A DNA stretch of 24,133 nt from CAXBES01 sp965367015 (GCA_965367015.1 CBDUGY010000034.1:1-24133); one strand, 5' to 3'; counted from the first letter of the stretch, positions 7,981 to 15,031 are shown. Notes: generated by a model from the sequence alone, not told the origin. Numbers and translations are program-made.

Positions 7981-8819
7981 TATGGCAACCATTTTTTGTC
8001 AAAATTAGGCTTTCTTTTTTCTAGAAATGCATCCCGGCCCTCTTTAGCTTCATCGGTCATATAAGCTAAACGTGTTGCTTCTCCCGCAAATACTTGTTGA
8101 CCAACCATTCCATCGTCTGTTAGATTCATGGCAAACTTTAGCATTTTTATTGATGTGGGTGATTTTGCTAAAATCTCCTGCGCCCATTCGAACGCAGTAT
8201 CTTCCAAATCGGCGTGAGATACAACAGCATTCACCATTCCCATTTCATAAGCTTCCTGAGCACTATAATTTCTTCCGAGGAAAAAGATTTCACGCGCTTT
8301 TTTCTGTCCAACCATTTTGGCTAAATATGCGCTTCCGTAGCCTCCATCGAAACTGGTAACGTCTGCATCGGTTTGTTTAAAAATAGCATGTTCTTTACTC
8401 GCCAAAGTGAGATCGCAAACCACGTGTAAACTGTGACCACCACCTACCGCCCAACCTGGAACAACGCAGATTACTGCTTTTGGCATAAAACGTATCATTC
8501 GCTGAAGGTCGAGTATATTTAATCGATGATAGCCGTCGTCTCCAACATAACCTTGATGTCCTCGCGCCTTTTGATCGCCCCCACTACAAAAGCTATACAC
8601 ACCATCTTTACTGGAAGGCCCTTCTGCAGAAAGCAATACTACGCCAATGCTGGTATCTTCCTGTGCATCGTGAAAAGCATCCAGTAGCTCACTGGTAGTT
8701 TTAGGTCGGAACGCATTGCGCACATCCGGACGATTAAAAGCTACTCTCGCCACTCCATCACACTTTTTATATGTAATATCCGTATATTCTTTTGCCGTTT
8801 TCCAGTTGGGTTTGCTCAT
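7980..8819 (-). CDS. menB: 1,4-dihydroxy-2-naphthoyl-CoA synthase
   Basis: This cytoplasmic crotonase-fold enzyme closes the second ring in menaquinone synthesis (o-succinylbenzoyl-CoA to DHNA-CoA). The 279-residue protein has the crotonase motifs FNRPDVRNAF, SGGDQKARG (an acyl-CoA and oxyanion segment) and VPGWAVGGGHSLHVVCDLTLAS. It also has SFDGGYGSAYLA, diagnostic of MenB rather than other crotonases, and the typical end FLEKRKPNFDKKWLP. I start it at MSKPNW (8819). An upstream in-frame ATG at 8876 would add 19 residues with no family match and would overlap the divergent peptidase gene. A TAnnTTTG box lies 17 bases ahead of the chosen ATG. The other menaquinone genes in the window are 7 kb away on the same strand. 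Confidence 0.95.
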   Translation of the reverse strand: MSKPNWKTAKEYTDITYKKCDGVARVAFNRPDVRNAFRPKTTSELLDAFHDAQEDTSIGVVLLSAEGPSSKDGVYSFCSGGDQKARGHQGYVGDDGYHRLNILDLQRMIRFMPKAVICVVPGWAVGGGHSLHVVCDLTLASKEHAIFKQTDADVTSFDGGYGSAYLAKMVGQKKAREIFFLGRNYSAQEAYEMGMVNAVVSHADLEDTAFEWAQEILAKSPTSIKMLKFAMNLTDDGMVGQQVFAGEATRLAYMTDEAKEGRDAFLEKRKPNFDKKWLP

Positions 8820-8836
8820 AATTAGTAAATTTACCT

Positions 8837-8844
8837 CAAAGATA
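8837..8844 (-). promoter_or_regulatory. -7 promoter box of menB
   Basis: On the minus strand this reads TATCTTTG, an exact TAnnTTTG, ending 17 bases before the menB ATG at 8819. No TTG stands at the ideal distance. It supports the shorter menB start. Confidence 0.55.
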
Positions 8845-8884
8845 AAATAATCCCGCAAAGGCTGGAATCTTAACAATGTTTACT

Positions 8885-10006
8885 ATGAAAAAACTTTTTC
8901 TTTTCTTCGGAATCCTCCTAATAATAATGACTTCACAGGCACAGGAAGCCTATAAATTTACCACCGATATCGATTTGGACGCCACCCCCGTGATCAGTCA
9001 GGGTCGCACAGGAACATGTTGGAGCTTTTCTACTTCGTCATTTTTGGAATCTGAGATCATTCGACTTACAGGAAAGCAAATCGATCTTTCAGAAATGTAC
9101 ACGGTTAGAAATACATACCCTGAAAAAGCTGAAAATTTTGTGATGCGTCAAGGAAAAGCCCAATTTAGCGAAGGAGGTTTGGCACACGATGTCCTTAATT
9201 CGGTTAAATATTATGGACTGGTGCCGCAATCGGCTTTTAGCGGATTAGCGAGCGCTGAAGATTCACATAATCATGCCGAGATGGTAGCAGTCTTAGAATC
9301 TATGTTAAAAACATATATCGAAAATCCGGGTAGAAAATTAAGCAAGAATTGGAAAAAAGCTGTAGATGCTGTTTTAGATGTTTACCTCGGAAAGAATATA
9401 AACTCATTCACTTATGAAGGTAAAACGTATAATCCACAGACGTTTTTACAATTAACCAAGATAGATCCGGATCAATATATCAGTATTACCTCATTTAGCC
9501 ATGAACCTTTTTATTCGAAATTTATTCTCAACATACCTGATAACTGGAGCAATGGAAGCTTTTATAATGTTCCCCTTAATGATATGATAACCACTATCGA
9601 TAATGCCCTTCAGAAAGGGTTTACGGTAGAATTAGACTGCGATGTAAGCGAACGTACTTTCTCCTCGAAGGATGGTGTTGCAGTCATTCCGAAAGACCCG
9701 GAAAATAATGTGAAGGCACTTCAAGGTGTTTATCCTGAAATGATGATTACACAGGAATACAGACAAGATGAATTTGAGAATTATACCACCACAGACGACC
9801 ACTTAATGCACATCACAGGTATGTTACGAGACCAAAATGGAACCAAATACTACAAAGTGAAGAACAGTTGGGGAACAGATGAGAGCAGAAATGCTAATGG
9901 TGGGTATGTTTATTTTAGTGAGGCATATATGAAACTGAAAGCGATAAGTATTACAGTGCATAAAGATGCTATTCCGAAGAATACTTCAAACAAACTGAAT
10001 TTGTAA
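8885..10006 (+). CDS. Exported papain-fold peptidase (C1B, aminopeptidase C/bleomycin-hydrolase-like)
   Basis: The 373-residue protein starts MKKLFLFFGILLIIMTSQAQ, a clear signal peptide cleaved near AQ-E, so it acts outside the cytoplasm. The catalytic triad of clan CA is visible: Cys45 in QGRTGTCWSFS, His306 in DDHLMHITG and Asn327 in KVKNSWG. The Gln of the oxyanion hole is Q39. The spacing and the H-x-M-x2-TG pattern resemble PepC/bleomycin hydrolase (C1B), which is normally cytosolic and about 450 residues, so this is a shorter exported form. An in-frame ATG at 8876 would give MFTMKK; I prefer 8885, where the signal peptide begins. It is divergent from menB with a 65-base shared region. 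A small secreted protein follows 59 bases later and may be co-transcribed. The substrate is unknown. Confidence 0.85.
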   Translation: MKKLFLFFGILLIIMTSQAQEAYKFTTDIDLDATPVISQGRTGTCWSFSTSSFLESEIIRLTGKQIDLSEMYTVRNTYPEKAENFVMRQGKAQFSEGGLAHDVLNSVKYYGLVPQSAFSGLASAEDSHNHAEMVAVLESMLKTYIENPGRKLSKNWKKAVDAVLDVYLGKNINSFTYEGKTYNPQTFLQLTKIDPDQYISITSFSHEPFYSKFILNIPDNWSNGSFYNVPLNDMITTIDNALQKGFTVELDCDVSERTFSSKDGVAVIPKDPENNVKALQGVYPEMMITQEYRQDEFENYTTTDDHLMHITGMLRDQNGTKYYKVKNSWGTDESRNANGGYVYFSEAYMKLKAISITVHKDAIPKNTSNKLNL

Positions 10007-10065
10007 TTTTGTGGTTTGATTTTTGATATAAATCTTGCTTAATTAGCAATCTGAAATTGTTAACA

Positions 10066-10530
10066 ATGAAAAGAATACTGCTTTTAGTACTATTGATTCC
10101 ATTATTGGCCTCGGCCCAATATGATCTTGAGACGCGGTATTTTACTATTAATGCTGAATCTTTACCGGATATCGACAGAACTACCAATTTTTTGGATTTC
10201 GCCAAACCCACAGAGGGATCATTTAAATTAGATGTAATTCCAACCTTCAGCGAAACGTTACGCTCCATAAGTTTAAATTCTCAGAATTACTGGGAACCGG
10301 TTGATATGATGGCTGCACTAAATTCTACACAAACATTTCTGGATAAAAAACTAACTGTGTCTCCCTTAAATACGAGTGTTTACGGCTTTAGTGGCTATTC
10401 CTCCGACGGGTCGACAACTGTAAAAAATATTGTGTATAAAGAAGCTAGTGGTCTCAACTTTCTTGACCCTTGTCCCCCATTTGGTATTTGCCCGCGATGT
10501 GCTCATTATCGTGTAAATAGAGGATATTAA
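10066..10530 (+). CDS. Small secreted protein of unknown function with C-terminal cysteines
   Basis: The 154-residue protein starts MKRILLLVLLIPLLASAQ, a classical signal peptide ending in ASAQ. The mature part is polar and Ser/Thr-rich with no recognised domain. Near the end it carries three cysteines in the pattern C-x5-C-x2-C (DPCPPFGICPRCAHY), which could form a disulfide or bind metal. The ATG at 10066 is preferred over the TTG at 10057 because the signal peptide begins there. It lies 59 bases after the exported C1 peptidase on the same strand. A substrate, inhibitor or accessory role for that peptidase is conceivable but unproven. I do not recognise the family. Confidence 0.75.
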   Translation: MKRILLLVLLIPLLASAQYDLETRYFTINAESLPDIDRTTNFLDFAKPTEGSFKLDVIPTFSETLRSISLNSQNYWEPVDMMAALNSTQTFLDKKLTVSPLNTSVYGFSGYSSDGSTTVKNIVYKEASGLNFLDPCPPFGICPRCAHYRVNRGY

Positions 10531-10638
10531 TATAATTTTCATTCACTTCCGGTCCCGATCTCTGACTACAATCCACATTTTAATTTTTACTTACTCTAAA
10601 AAAATACAGAAATATTTGCTTTAGTTAGGATTCCTTAC

Positions 10639-10665
10639 TACTTTTACAATAGCAATATTGCTATT
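10639..10665 (+). promoter_or_regulatory. Promoter-like box overlapping operator region with perfect 18-bp palindrome
   Basis: TACTTTTA (10639-10646) is one base from TAnnTTTG. It is followed immediately by the perfect palindrome AATAGCAATATTGCTATT (10648-10665), which would cover the expected transcription start. The palindrome ends 17 bases before the ATG of the thioredoxin-like gene. A MarR-family regulator is encoded as the third gene downstream, and MarR dimers bind palindromes of this size, so this is a good candidate operator for autoregulation. Confidence 0.65.
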
Positions 10666-10682
10666 CATCAAAATATACTATT

Positions 10683-10916
10683 ATGAGCAAATCAATTTTT
10701 TATCATGCCGGTTGTCCCGTATGCGTGAGCGCAGAAACTGAAATTTTAAATTTAATGGATCCATCTTCGGTGGATGTAATTCATTTGGGAAAAGACAAAT
10801 CACGAATTAAAGCAGCAGAGAAAGCAGGAGTAAAATCGGTTCCGGCCTTGGTTACTCCTTCCGGAAATGTTTTACATATAAATTATGGTGCTTCCTTAGA
10901 GGATGTAAAGCAATAA
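10683..10916 (+). CDS. Thioredoxin-like mini-protein with CPVC active site
   Basis: The 77-residue protein is a compact thioredoxin or glutaredoxin fold. The redox motif C11-P-V-C14 follows the first strand (SIFYHAGCPVC), and the expected cis-proline loop is at SVPALV (P54). It has no signal peptide, so it acts in the cytoplasm. At 77 residues it is shorter than thioredoxin (about 105) and close to glutaredoxin-like NrdH size. The stop is 5 bases before the DUF2024 start, so the two are translated from one message. The palindrome upstream and the cysteine-rich MarR regulator downstream suggest a thiol-dependent role, such as reducing a partner or delivering a signal to the regulator. Its partner is not known. 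Confidence 0.85.
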   Translation: MSKSIFYHAGCPVCVSAETEILNLMDPSSVDVIHLGKDKSRIKAAEKAGVKSVPALVTPSGNVLHINYGASLEDVKQ

Positions 10917-10921
10917 ATGGA

Positions 10922-11185
10922 ATGAATGTATCTGTTTGGGACACTTACGTACAGAGGGAAGATGGACGGTTAATGCATTTCGATATTCTCGTGCCATCAT
11001 CATTAAAGGATGAACAAAAAGTGTTGTTATATGGGAATAATTATCTATCAACCAAGCCTTTCAAATCGCAGAAAATCACAACACGTGAATGTTCATTTTG
11101 CCATACTGAGATCGCTGATTCGATTATAGCATCAACTATCGGGAATGATGCCTATTATATCCTAGAAATGCAGAACTGTGATTAA
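10922..11185 (+). CDS. DUF2024 family protein
   Basis: The 87-residue protein matches the small DUF2024 family: VSVWDTYVQREDGRLMHFDILVPSSLKDEQ at the start (family pattern VWDTYV-x-R-x-DG-x-x-MHFDI-x-VP), then CSFCHTE (C57, C60, H61) and the end YILEMQNCD (C86). The CxxC-H plus a C-terminal Cys could bind a metal or form a redox pair; this is inference. The family has no established function that I know of. It follows the CPVC protein by 5 bases and precedes the terminator and the MarR regulator. I recall this neighbour order in other flavobacteria, which supports a shared role. Confidence 0.85.
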   Translation: MNVSVWDTYVQREDGRLMHFDILVPSSLKDEQKVLLYGNNYLSTKPFKSQKITTRECSFCHTEIADSIIASTIGNDAYYILEMQNCD

Positions 11186-11190
11186 TTTTT

Positions 11191-11220
11191 TTGATTAAGT
11201 AATTAGGAATACTAACTTAG
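11191..11220 (+). promoter_or_regulatory. Candidate promoter of the MarR-type regulator, overlapping a terminator
   Basis: TTG at 11191-11193 (TTTG from 11190), a 19-base spacer and TAACTTAG (11213-11220) fit the phylum's -33/-7 layout with one mismatch in TAnnTTTG. The predicted start (about 11226-11228) falls inside the hairpin at 11219-11248. A transcript from here would lack the left stem and escape termination. Confidence 0.45.
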
Positions 11221-11253
11221 CCTGTTAATATAACATATTCAACAGGCTTTTTT
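11219..11253 (+). terminator. Intrinsic terminator ending exactly at the MarR start codon
   Basis: AGCCTGTT (11219-11226) pairs with AACAGGCT (11241-11248). The loop can extend the stem by AATAT/ATATT with one bulged C. Six T (11248-11253) follow, and the next base is the A of the ATG at 11254. It should stop most transcripts from the thioredoxin-like/DUF2024 pair before the regulator gene. Confidence 0.8.
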
Positions 11254-11862
11254 ATGGAAAAGAGTGTATTTGACATATCGTTTCAGCAAGAGAATCTCCC
11301 TAGTAAAATAGTGGTAGGTTTAGAAAGACTTTCCGATGTTTTTAAGACTTTATTGTGGGATCATGCAAAGAAAATTAATGTTAGTCCGATACAGATCCAA
11401 ATACTAATTTTTATAGCAAACCATAAATCAGAATTATGTAATGTTAGCTATTTAGCAAAGGAGTTTAATGTTACTAAACCCACGATTAGCGATGCCGTAA
11501 GAGTACTGGAAAGAAAGAAATATATCTTAAAAGACTTTTCCGGTTCCGATAGTAGGAGTTATCATATAATCCCATCGGCACTGGGACGCGAGATCATTGA
11601 GACTACCTCAGTGTTCGCTAATCCATTAAAAGATAAACTTGAAGATATTGATCAGAAAACATTGGAAACCGTCTATGAAACCCTGAATAAACTAATCTTC
11701 AGCCTTAACAAAAGTGGAATCCTGAGTGTACAACGTACATGTTATGCCTGTAAATTCTATGAAAAAAGAAAAGCTTCTGACTTCTGTAATTATTTAAATA
11801 GTACGCTATACACAAAAGATATTCGACTGGACTGTCCGGAATTTGAAGCGAAGTTATCTTAA
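11254..11862 (+). CDS. MarR-family transcriptional regulator with four-cysteine C-terminal cluster
   Basis: The 202-residue protein has a winged helix-turn-helix of the MarR type at about residues 45-110: SPIQIQILIFIANH, VSYLAKEFNVTKPTISDAVRVLERKKYI as the recognition region, and DSRSYHIIPSALGREI as the wing. It is longer than standard MarR proteins (about 140-150). The extra C-terminus carries C163-x2-C166-x11-C178-x15-C194 (RTCYACKFY...DFCNYL...RLDCPEFE), a pattern suited to an Fe-S cluster, zinc or a thiol switch. The start MEKSVF agrees with flavobacterial homologues I recall. The gene follows the CPVC and DUF2024 genes, with a terminator directly before its ATG. It probably represses or activates the upstream pair through the palindrome at 10648-10665 and senses redox state or metal through the cysteines. 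Confidence 0.88.
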   Translation: MEKSVFDISFQQENLPSKIVVGLERLSDVFKTLLWDHAKKINVSPIQIQILIFIANHKSELCNVSYLAKEFNVTKPTISDAVRVLERKKYILKDFSGSDSRSYHIIPSALGREIIETTSVFANPLKDKLEDIDQKTLETVYETLNKLIFSLNKSGILSVQRTCYACKFYEKRKASDFCNYLNSTLYTKDIRLDCPEFEAKLS

Positions 11863-11915
11863 GTACATTAAATTTCAAATATCGAGTGGCATTATCCTGC
11901 CTAAACCGCTTACCT

Positions 11916-13661
11916 CTATTTATATCTCCAACTCGTTAAATCTGCTCCTTTCGGGGCGCTTTCGGCTATGCGTTTCATAATTTTAGGTACATACATGCTA
12001 TTATAACGTAAGCGAGTAATATGATTGGGCTCATTAGGATCGCCATTCCAGCAATGTTCGGCTCGATCTCCATAAGCTACTTCGCCATCATAATAAGGTT
12101 CACTGGTATTTTCCAGAAAATCTTCCATTAAATAGACCGCATTATTGAGATAGTAATTGTCCATATCACCGCAGTAAATATGGATCTTACCTTTTAGTTT
12201 TGGTCCTAACTTAGACCAATCCCGTTCTAATATATGCCTTAAGTCAAAATTCTCTTTCCAGTATTCAGCTACTTTATGGTCGATATCACCCGTGTATTTA
12301 TCCCAGAGACGTTGTGGGTAACCATCGGCACCTAATGGAGAGTAAGTCGCTTCCCATATATCCCACTGTTGCCCGGAACGTGACTTGTCTCCTAGAACCA
12401 ATTCATAATGATTAGAAGCCCGTAGAGAATTTGCCACCTGACCCAAATTGTCGCGTTTGCCCGGAATTTCAATTTTCTGATAGTCGCTTTTATAGTAATA
12501 AGCGTTCTCATCTTCGTAAATATTAGTAAGGCAATAGGCTCTAAAGTCGATTGGATCCGGACAAGCAGCAAAACAACCATTGTATTCGTCAGGATATTTT
12601 ACTTGTACCGCCAAAGCTTCCCAGCCTCCCGTACTACCACCGTATAGAAAACGTGCCCAACCTTCGCCTATTCCTCTAAACTGGTCTTCTATATAAGGAA
12701 TAAGCTCGTGAGTAATAGCGTCGCCATAAGGCCCTTGTGCAGCCGAGTTCACTGCATAACTATCATCATAATATGGTGTAGGATGCTGAATTTCAATTAT
12801 GATAAATCGCGGAAAATCCGGCTCGTTCCATCGTTGGTAAAAATTATAAGCCTCTTGCTGAACTATTTTATTGTACCCCATCACCTTAAAACGCTCGCTG
12901 TAATCCTCTTCAAGATTAGGATCGGGTGGCGTTGTTCTCCAGTCACCAAAATCGGATGGGAAGTGGCCGTGAAATACCATTAGGGGATATTTTGCTTCCG
13001 GATGCTCATTGAAGCCTTTTGGTAGTAATATATGAGCCCCCAGATACATATCTCTTCCCCAAAATTCTGAAAGCTTTTCAGATTTCATCTTTATATGTTT
13101 TACCCATTCCGTGTCCTGCGGTTCTTCTATAGGTGGAATAATATTATTAAGTACAATTTCGGCTTCAGAAGAGTCCTTGGAGCTCATATTGATCGAAACT
13201 GGAGTGCTGTATAAATTTCCAGGTGATTTATTCCATTGCTGGCCTTCACCGTTATCCATAGGTAATTTTACTGTATTACCTGTAGATAGATTAAAAGTTT
13301 CGTACACATGTAATAAGGCTTGCACCTGATAGTCACCTGCCGGAATATCTTTCAAACTTTCAATTGGGAAACCGAAGTCTTCTGAGGTGAACGTAATTTT
13401 GTCTCCTCCTGTGATTCCCTCAACATTTTTTCCGAAGATAAGTTGTGAATTCGGTCCATCGTTTATTTGAAACCGTGGTTCGTCCTGACTGTTGTTTGAA
13501 AGCATAAGAAGCAATCTACCATCGAGCGCTTCAGACGTAAGGTCTTTGTCTATGGAAACGGAAATATGGATTCCTTCGGAAGTAGTGCCTTCTTTTTTTT
13601 CTGAAGAACAGCTAAAAAATATTAAGAGTAAACCAAGACTTAAAACTTTGTAGATTTTCAT
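11916..13661 (-). CDS. Lipoprotein esterase, alpha/beta-hydrolase fold (PF00756-like)
   Basis: The 581-residue protein has a lipoprotein signal MKIYKVLSLGLLLIFFSC with the lipidated Cys at 18, so it is anchored in the envelope. Residues about 25-175 look like an all-beta N-terminal domain. From about 195 the esterase-D/feruloyl-esterase-type hydrolase begins (YPLMVFHGHFPSDFGDW). The nucleophile elbow GGSTGG places Ser343 as catalytic. A likely acid is in the HIYCGDMDNYYL segment and a likely His in RAEHCWNG. The physiological substrate is unknown; carbohydrate esters are typical for this superfamily. It converges on the MarR gene with 53 bases between stops and no clear terminator. The cvfB stop lies 36 bases upstream on the same strand, so read-through from cvfB is possible. 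Confidence 0.85.
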   Translation of the reverse strand: MKIYKVLSLGLLLIFFSCSSEKKEGTTSEGIHISVSIDKDLTSEALDGRLLLMLSNNSQDEPRFQINDGPNSQLIFGKNVEGITGGDKITFTSEDFGFPIESLKDIPAGDYQVQALLHVYETFNLSTGNTVKLPMDNGEGQQWNKSPGNLYSTPVSINMSSKDSSEAEIVLNNIIPPIEEPQDTEWVKHIKMKSEKLSEFWGRDMYLGAHILLPKGFNEHPEAKYPLMVFHGHFPSDFGDWRTTPPDPNLEEDYSERFKVMGYNKIVQQEAYNFYQRWNEPDFPRFIIIEIQHPTPYYDDSYAVNSAAQGPYGDAITHELIPYIEDQFRGIGEGWARFLYGGSTGGWEALAVQVKYPDEYNGCFAACPDPIDFRAYCLTNIYEDENAYYYKSDYQKIEIPGKRDNLGQVANSLRASNHYELVLGDKSRSGQQWDIWEATYSPLGADGYPQRLWDKYTGDIDHKVAEYWKENFDLRHILERDWSKLGPKLKGKIHIYCGDMDNYYLNNAVYLMEDFLENTSEPYYDGEVAYGDRAEHCWNGDPNEPNHITRLRYNSMYVPKIMKRIAESAPKGADLTSWRYK

Positions 13662-13682
13662 AGGAAGTGATATATGTTCCTA

Positions 13683-13690
13683 TAAAAATA
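13683..13690 (-). promoter_or_regulatory. Possible -7 box of the lipoprotein esterase
   Basis: On the minus strand this is TATTTTTA, one base from TAnnTTTG, ending 21 bases before the ATG at 13661, the same distance as the clearer boxes. Between it and the ATG lies a 7-bp dyad (13660-13666 with 13677-13683) whose inner arm overlaps the start codon. Confidence 0.3.
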
Positions 13691-13697
13691 GTGAATT

Positions 13698-14528
13698 TTA
13701 GATCAATTCGATTCCATCATCTTTGATAATAATCTGCTTGTCTTTGTATAGGGTCCCTACCGCTTTTTTAAAACTTTTTTTACTCATTCCCAATTCATTC
13801 TTAATCGCTGCAGGCTCACTCTTATCATGTAAAGGGAGAAATCCTCCTGCGGCCTTTAGTTCGTCAAGAATGTAGTTTGCATTAGGCTCAATGCTACGGT
13901 ATCCGGGTTGTTGCAAGACAACATCAATCTTGTTATCGTCACGAATCTTACTAACAAATCCCTTTAAACGATCTCCGGTGCGAATATCTTCAAAGATGTC
14001 TTCAAGATAGATAAGTCCCTTATGAACGCCGTTAATAATCACGTTCGCACCTTTATCTGTTAAATGAGTTACCAGTAAATTAACCTCATCGTACTTTGCT
14101 ACGGTTAGATTATCATTTTGTACAAATCTATTGGTTTTACTAGAACCAACTAGTCTGTTCGTCAATTCATCGAGATAGAGATAGACAATATACCAGTTAC
14201 CTGCTTTCATTGGTCTCGCCTGCTCTTTAAAGGGAACAAATAATTGTTTTTCCAATCCCCAATCCATAAAGGCACCATATTTAGTAACATCACTACAATG
14301 TAAGTAACCAAAGGTATTCAGTTCAAGAAAGGGCTCTAAAGTTGTTGCGATAGGACGTTCTTCATTATCGAGATAAACGAATACAGAAATTTCATCACCT
14401 ATCTCAAAATCATCCGGTTTATATTTATGCGGAAGGAGCACTACATTCTCTTCGTCATCACCTAAATATAAGCCGGGTTCGGTATCCCTTAATATAGTAA
14501 GTACGTTATTTTCTCCTAGTTTAATCAT
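13698..14528 (-). CDS. cvfB: CvfB-family S1 RNA-binding protein
   Basis: The 276-residue protein matches the CvfB/YitL family, which contains S1-type OB folds followed by a winged helix and binds RNA in the cytoplasm. Visible units are an N-terminal S1-like barrel (about 1-65, LGENNVLTILRDTEPGLYLGD), a second (about 70-135, FGYLHCSDVTKYGAFMDWGLEKQLFVP), a third (about 145-205, GANVIINGVHKGLIYLEDIFEDIRTGDRLKGFVSKI) and a C-terminal winged helix (about 215-276, GFLPLHDKSEPAAIKNELGMSKKSFKKAVGTLYK). It is slightly shorter than Bacillus YitL (about 298). The family affects virulence regulation in Staphylococcus; its role here is unknown. The -7 promoter box ends only five bases from the ATG, suggesting a leaderless message. 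Confidence 0.9.
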   Translation of the reverse strand: MIKLGENNVLTILRDTEPGLYLGDDEENVVLLPHKYKPDDFEIGDEISVFVYLDNEERPIATTLEPFLELNTFGYLHCSDVTKYGAFMDWGLEKQLFVPFKEQARPMKAGNWYIVYLYLDELTNRLVGSSKTNRFVQNDNLTVAKYDEVNLLVTHLTDKGANVIINGVHKGLIYLEDIFEDIRTGDRLKGFVSKIRDDNKIDVVLQQPGYRSIEPNANYILDELKAAGGFLPLHDKSEPAAIKNELGMSKKSFKKAVGTLYKDKQIIIKDDGIELI

Positions 14529-14533
14529 AGCGG

Positions 14534-14541
14534 CAAAGGTA
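14534..14541 (-). promoter_or_regulatory. -7 box immediately upstream of cvfB
   Basis: On the minus strand this reads TACCTTTG, an exact TAnnTTTG, with only CCGCT between it and the ATG. Transcription would start at or within a few bases of the start codon. Confidence 0.55.
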
Positions 14542-14565
14542 CTATTTTATTGAGTAATTTTATTG

Positions 14566-14573
14566 TATATTTG
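14566..14573 (+). promoter_or_regulatory. -7 promoter box of the first STAS-like gene
   Basis: TATATTTG is an exact TAnnTTTG and ends 38 bases before the ATG at 14612. No good TTG at the -33 distance is visible. It is divergent from the cvfB box, 24 bases away. Confidence 0.45.
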
Positions 14574-14611
14574 ATTTAATCGAGCTTGTTTCAGCCGGGG
14601 TTTCAACCTTT

Positions 14612-15031
14612 ATGAAGTCGACTAATCCTCACAACTTACCGAGTCATTTTATTCTAACCGACCATTTTGAAGTCTCTATTGGCACAATCTATTTCTATGG
14701 AAATTTTGTGGTTGTGGAAATTAAGGAAGGTGTAAATGTGTCGTTTGCCACGGGTTTTTCAATTCTGTTGAAAGGGTTGCGCCTTCTTGGAGGTAAACCA
14801 TGGATATATATTGCAAACCGCGTACATTCATATTCCGTGACACCAACCGACTATAAGTACCTTAATAGAGTCCCCTCTTTAAAGGGAGTTGCGATTGTAG
14901 ATCATAAAGATGATTCAACAGCAATAACTAAACTAGAAGCAAAATTCTGCAAGAAATATTTTTCGGTGTTTGATGATCTCAATAACGCCTTCACTTGGGG
15001 TGAAAATATTCTTCAAAATCATAAAACTTAA
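14612..15031 (+). CDS. STAS/SpoIIAA-like protein, copy 1
   Basis: The 139-residue cytoplasmic protein has no signal peptide. Its pattern (short strands GTIYFYGNFVVVEIKEG, then a helix, WIYIANRVHSYSVTPTDYKYL, GVAIVDHK, and a terminal helix with AFTWGENIL) fits the small SpoIIAA/STAS-like proteins common in Flavobacteriaceae. In that fold the strand-helix alternation matches anti-sigma-factor antagonists, but I see no conserved phosphorylatable Ser in the usual DSSG context, so a phospho-switch role is not supported. It has a near relative 165 bases downstream, sharing xGTIYxY, K-x-x-V-x-(I/V)-SF, Y-I-(A/S)-NR-(V/I)-x-SY-x-V and DYKYL. The copies have diverged enough that the duplication is not recent. 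Function unknown. Confidence 0.7.
   Translation: MKSTNPHNLPSHFILTDHFEVSIGTIYFYGNFVVVEIKEGVNVSFATGFSILLKGLRLLGGKPWIYIANRVHSYSVTPTDYKYLNRVPSLKGVAIVDHKDDSTAITKLEAKFCKKYFSVFDDLNNAFTWGENILQNHKT

Noticed and set aside
8820..8876. 19-residue extension of MenB
   Set aside because: MSKPNW is the family-like start, a promoter box lies within the extension, and the added residues overlap the divergent gene.
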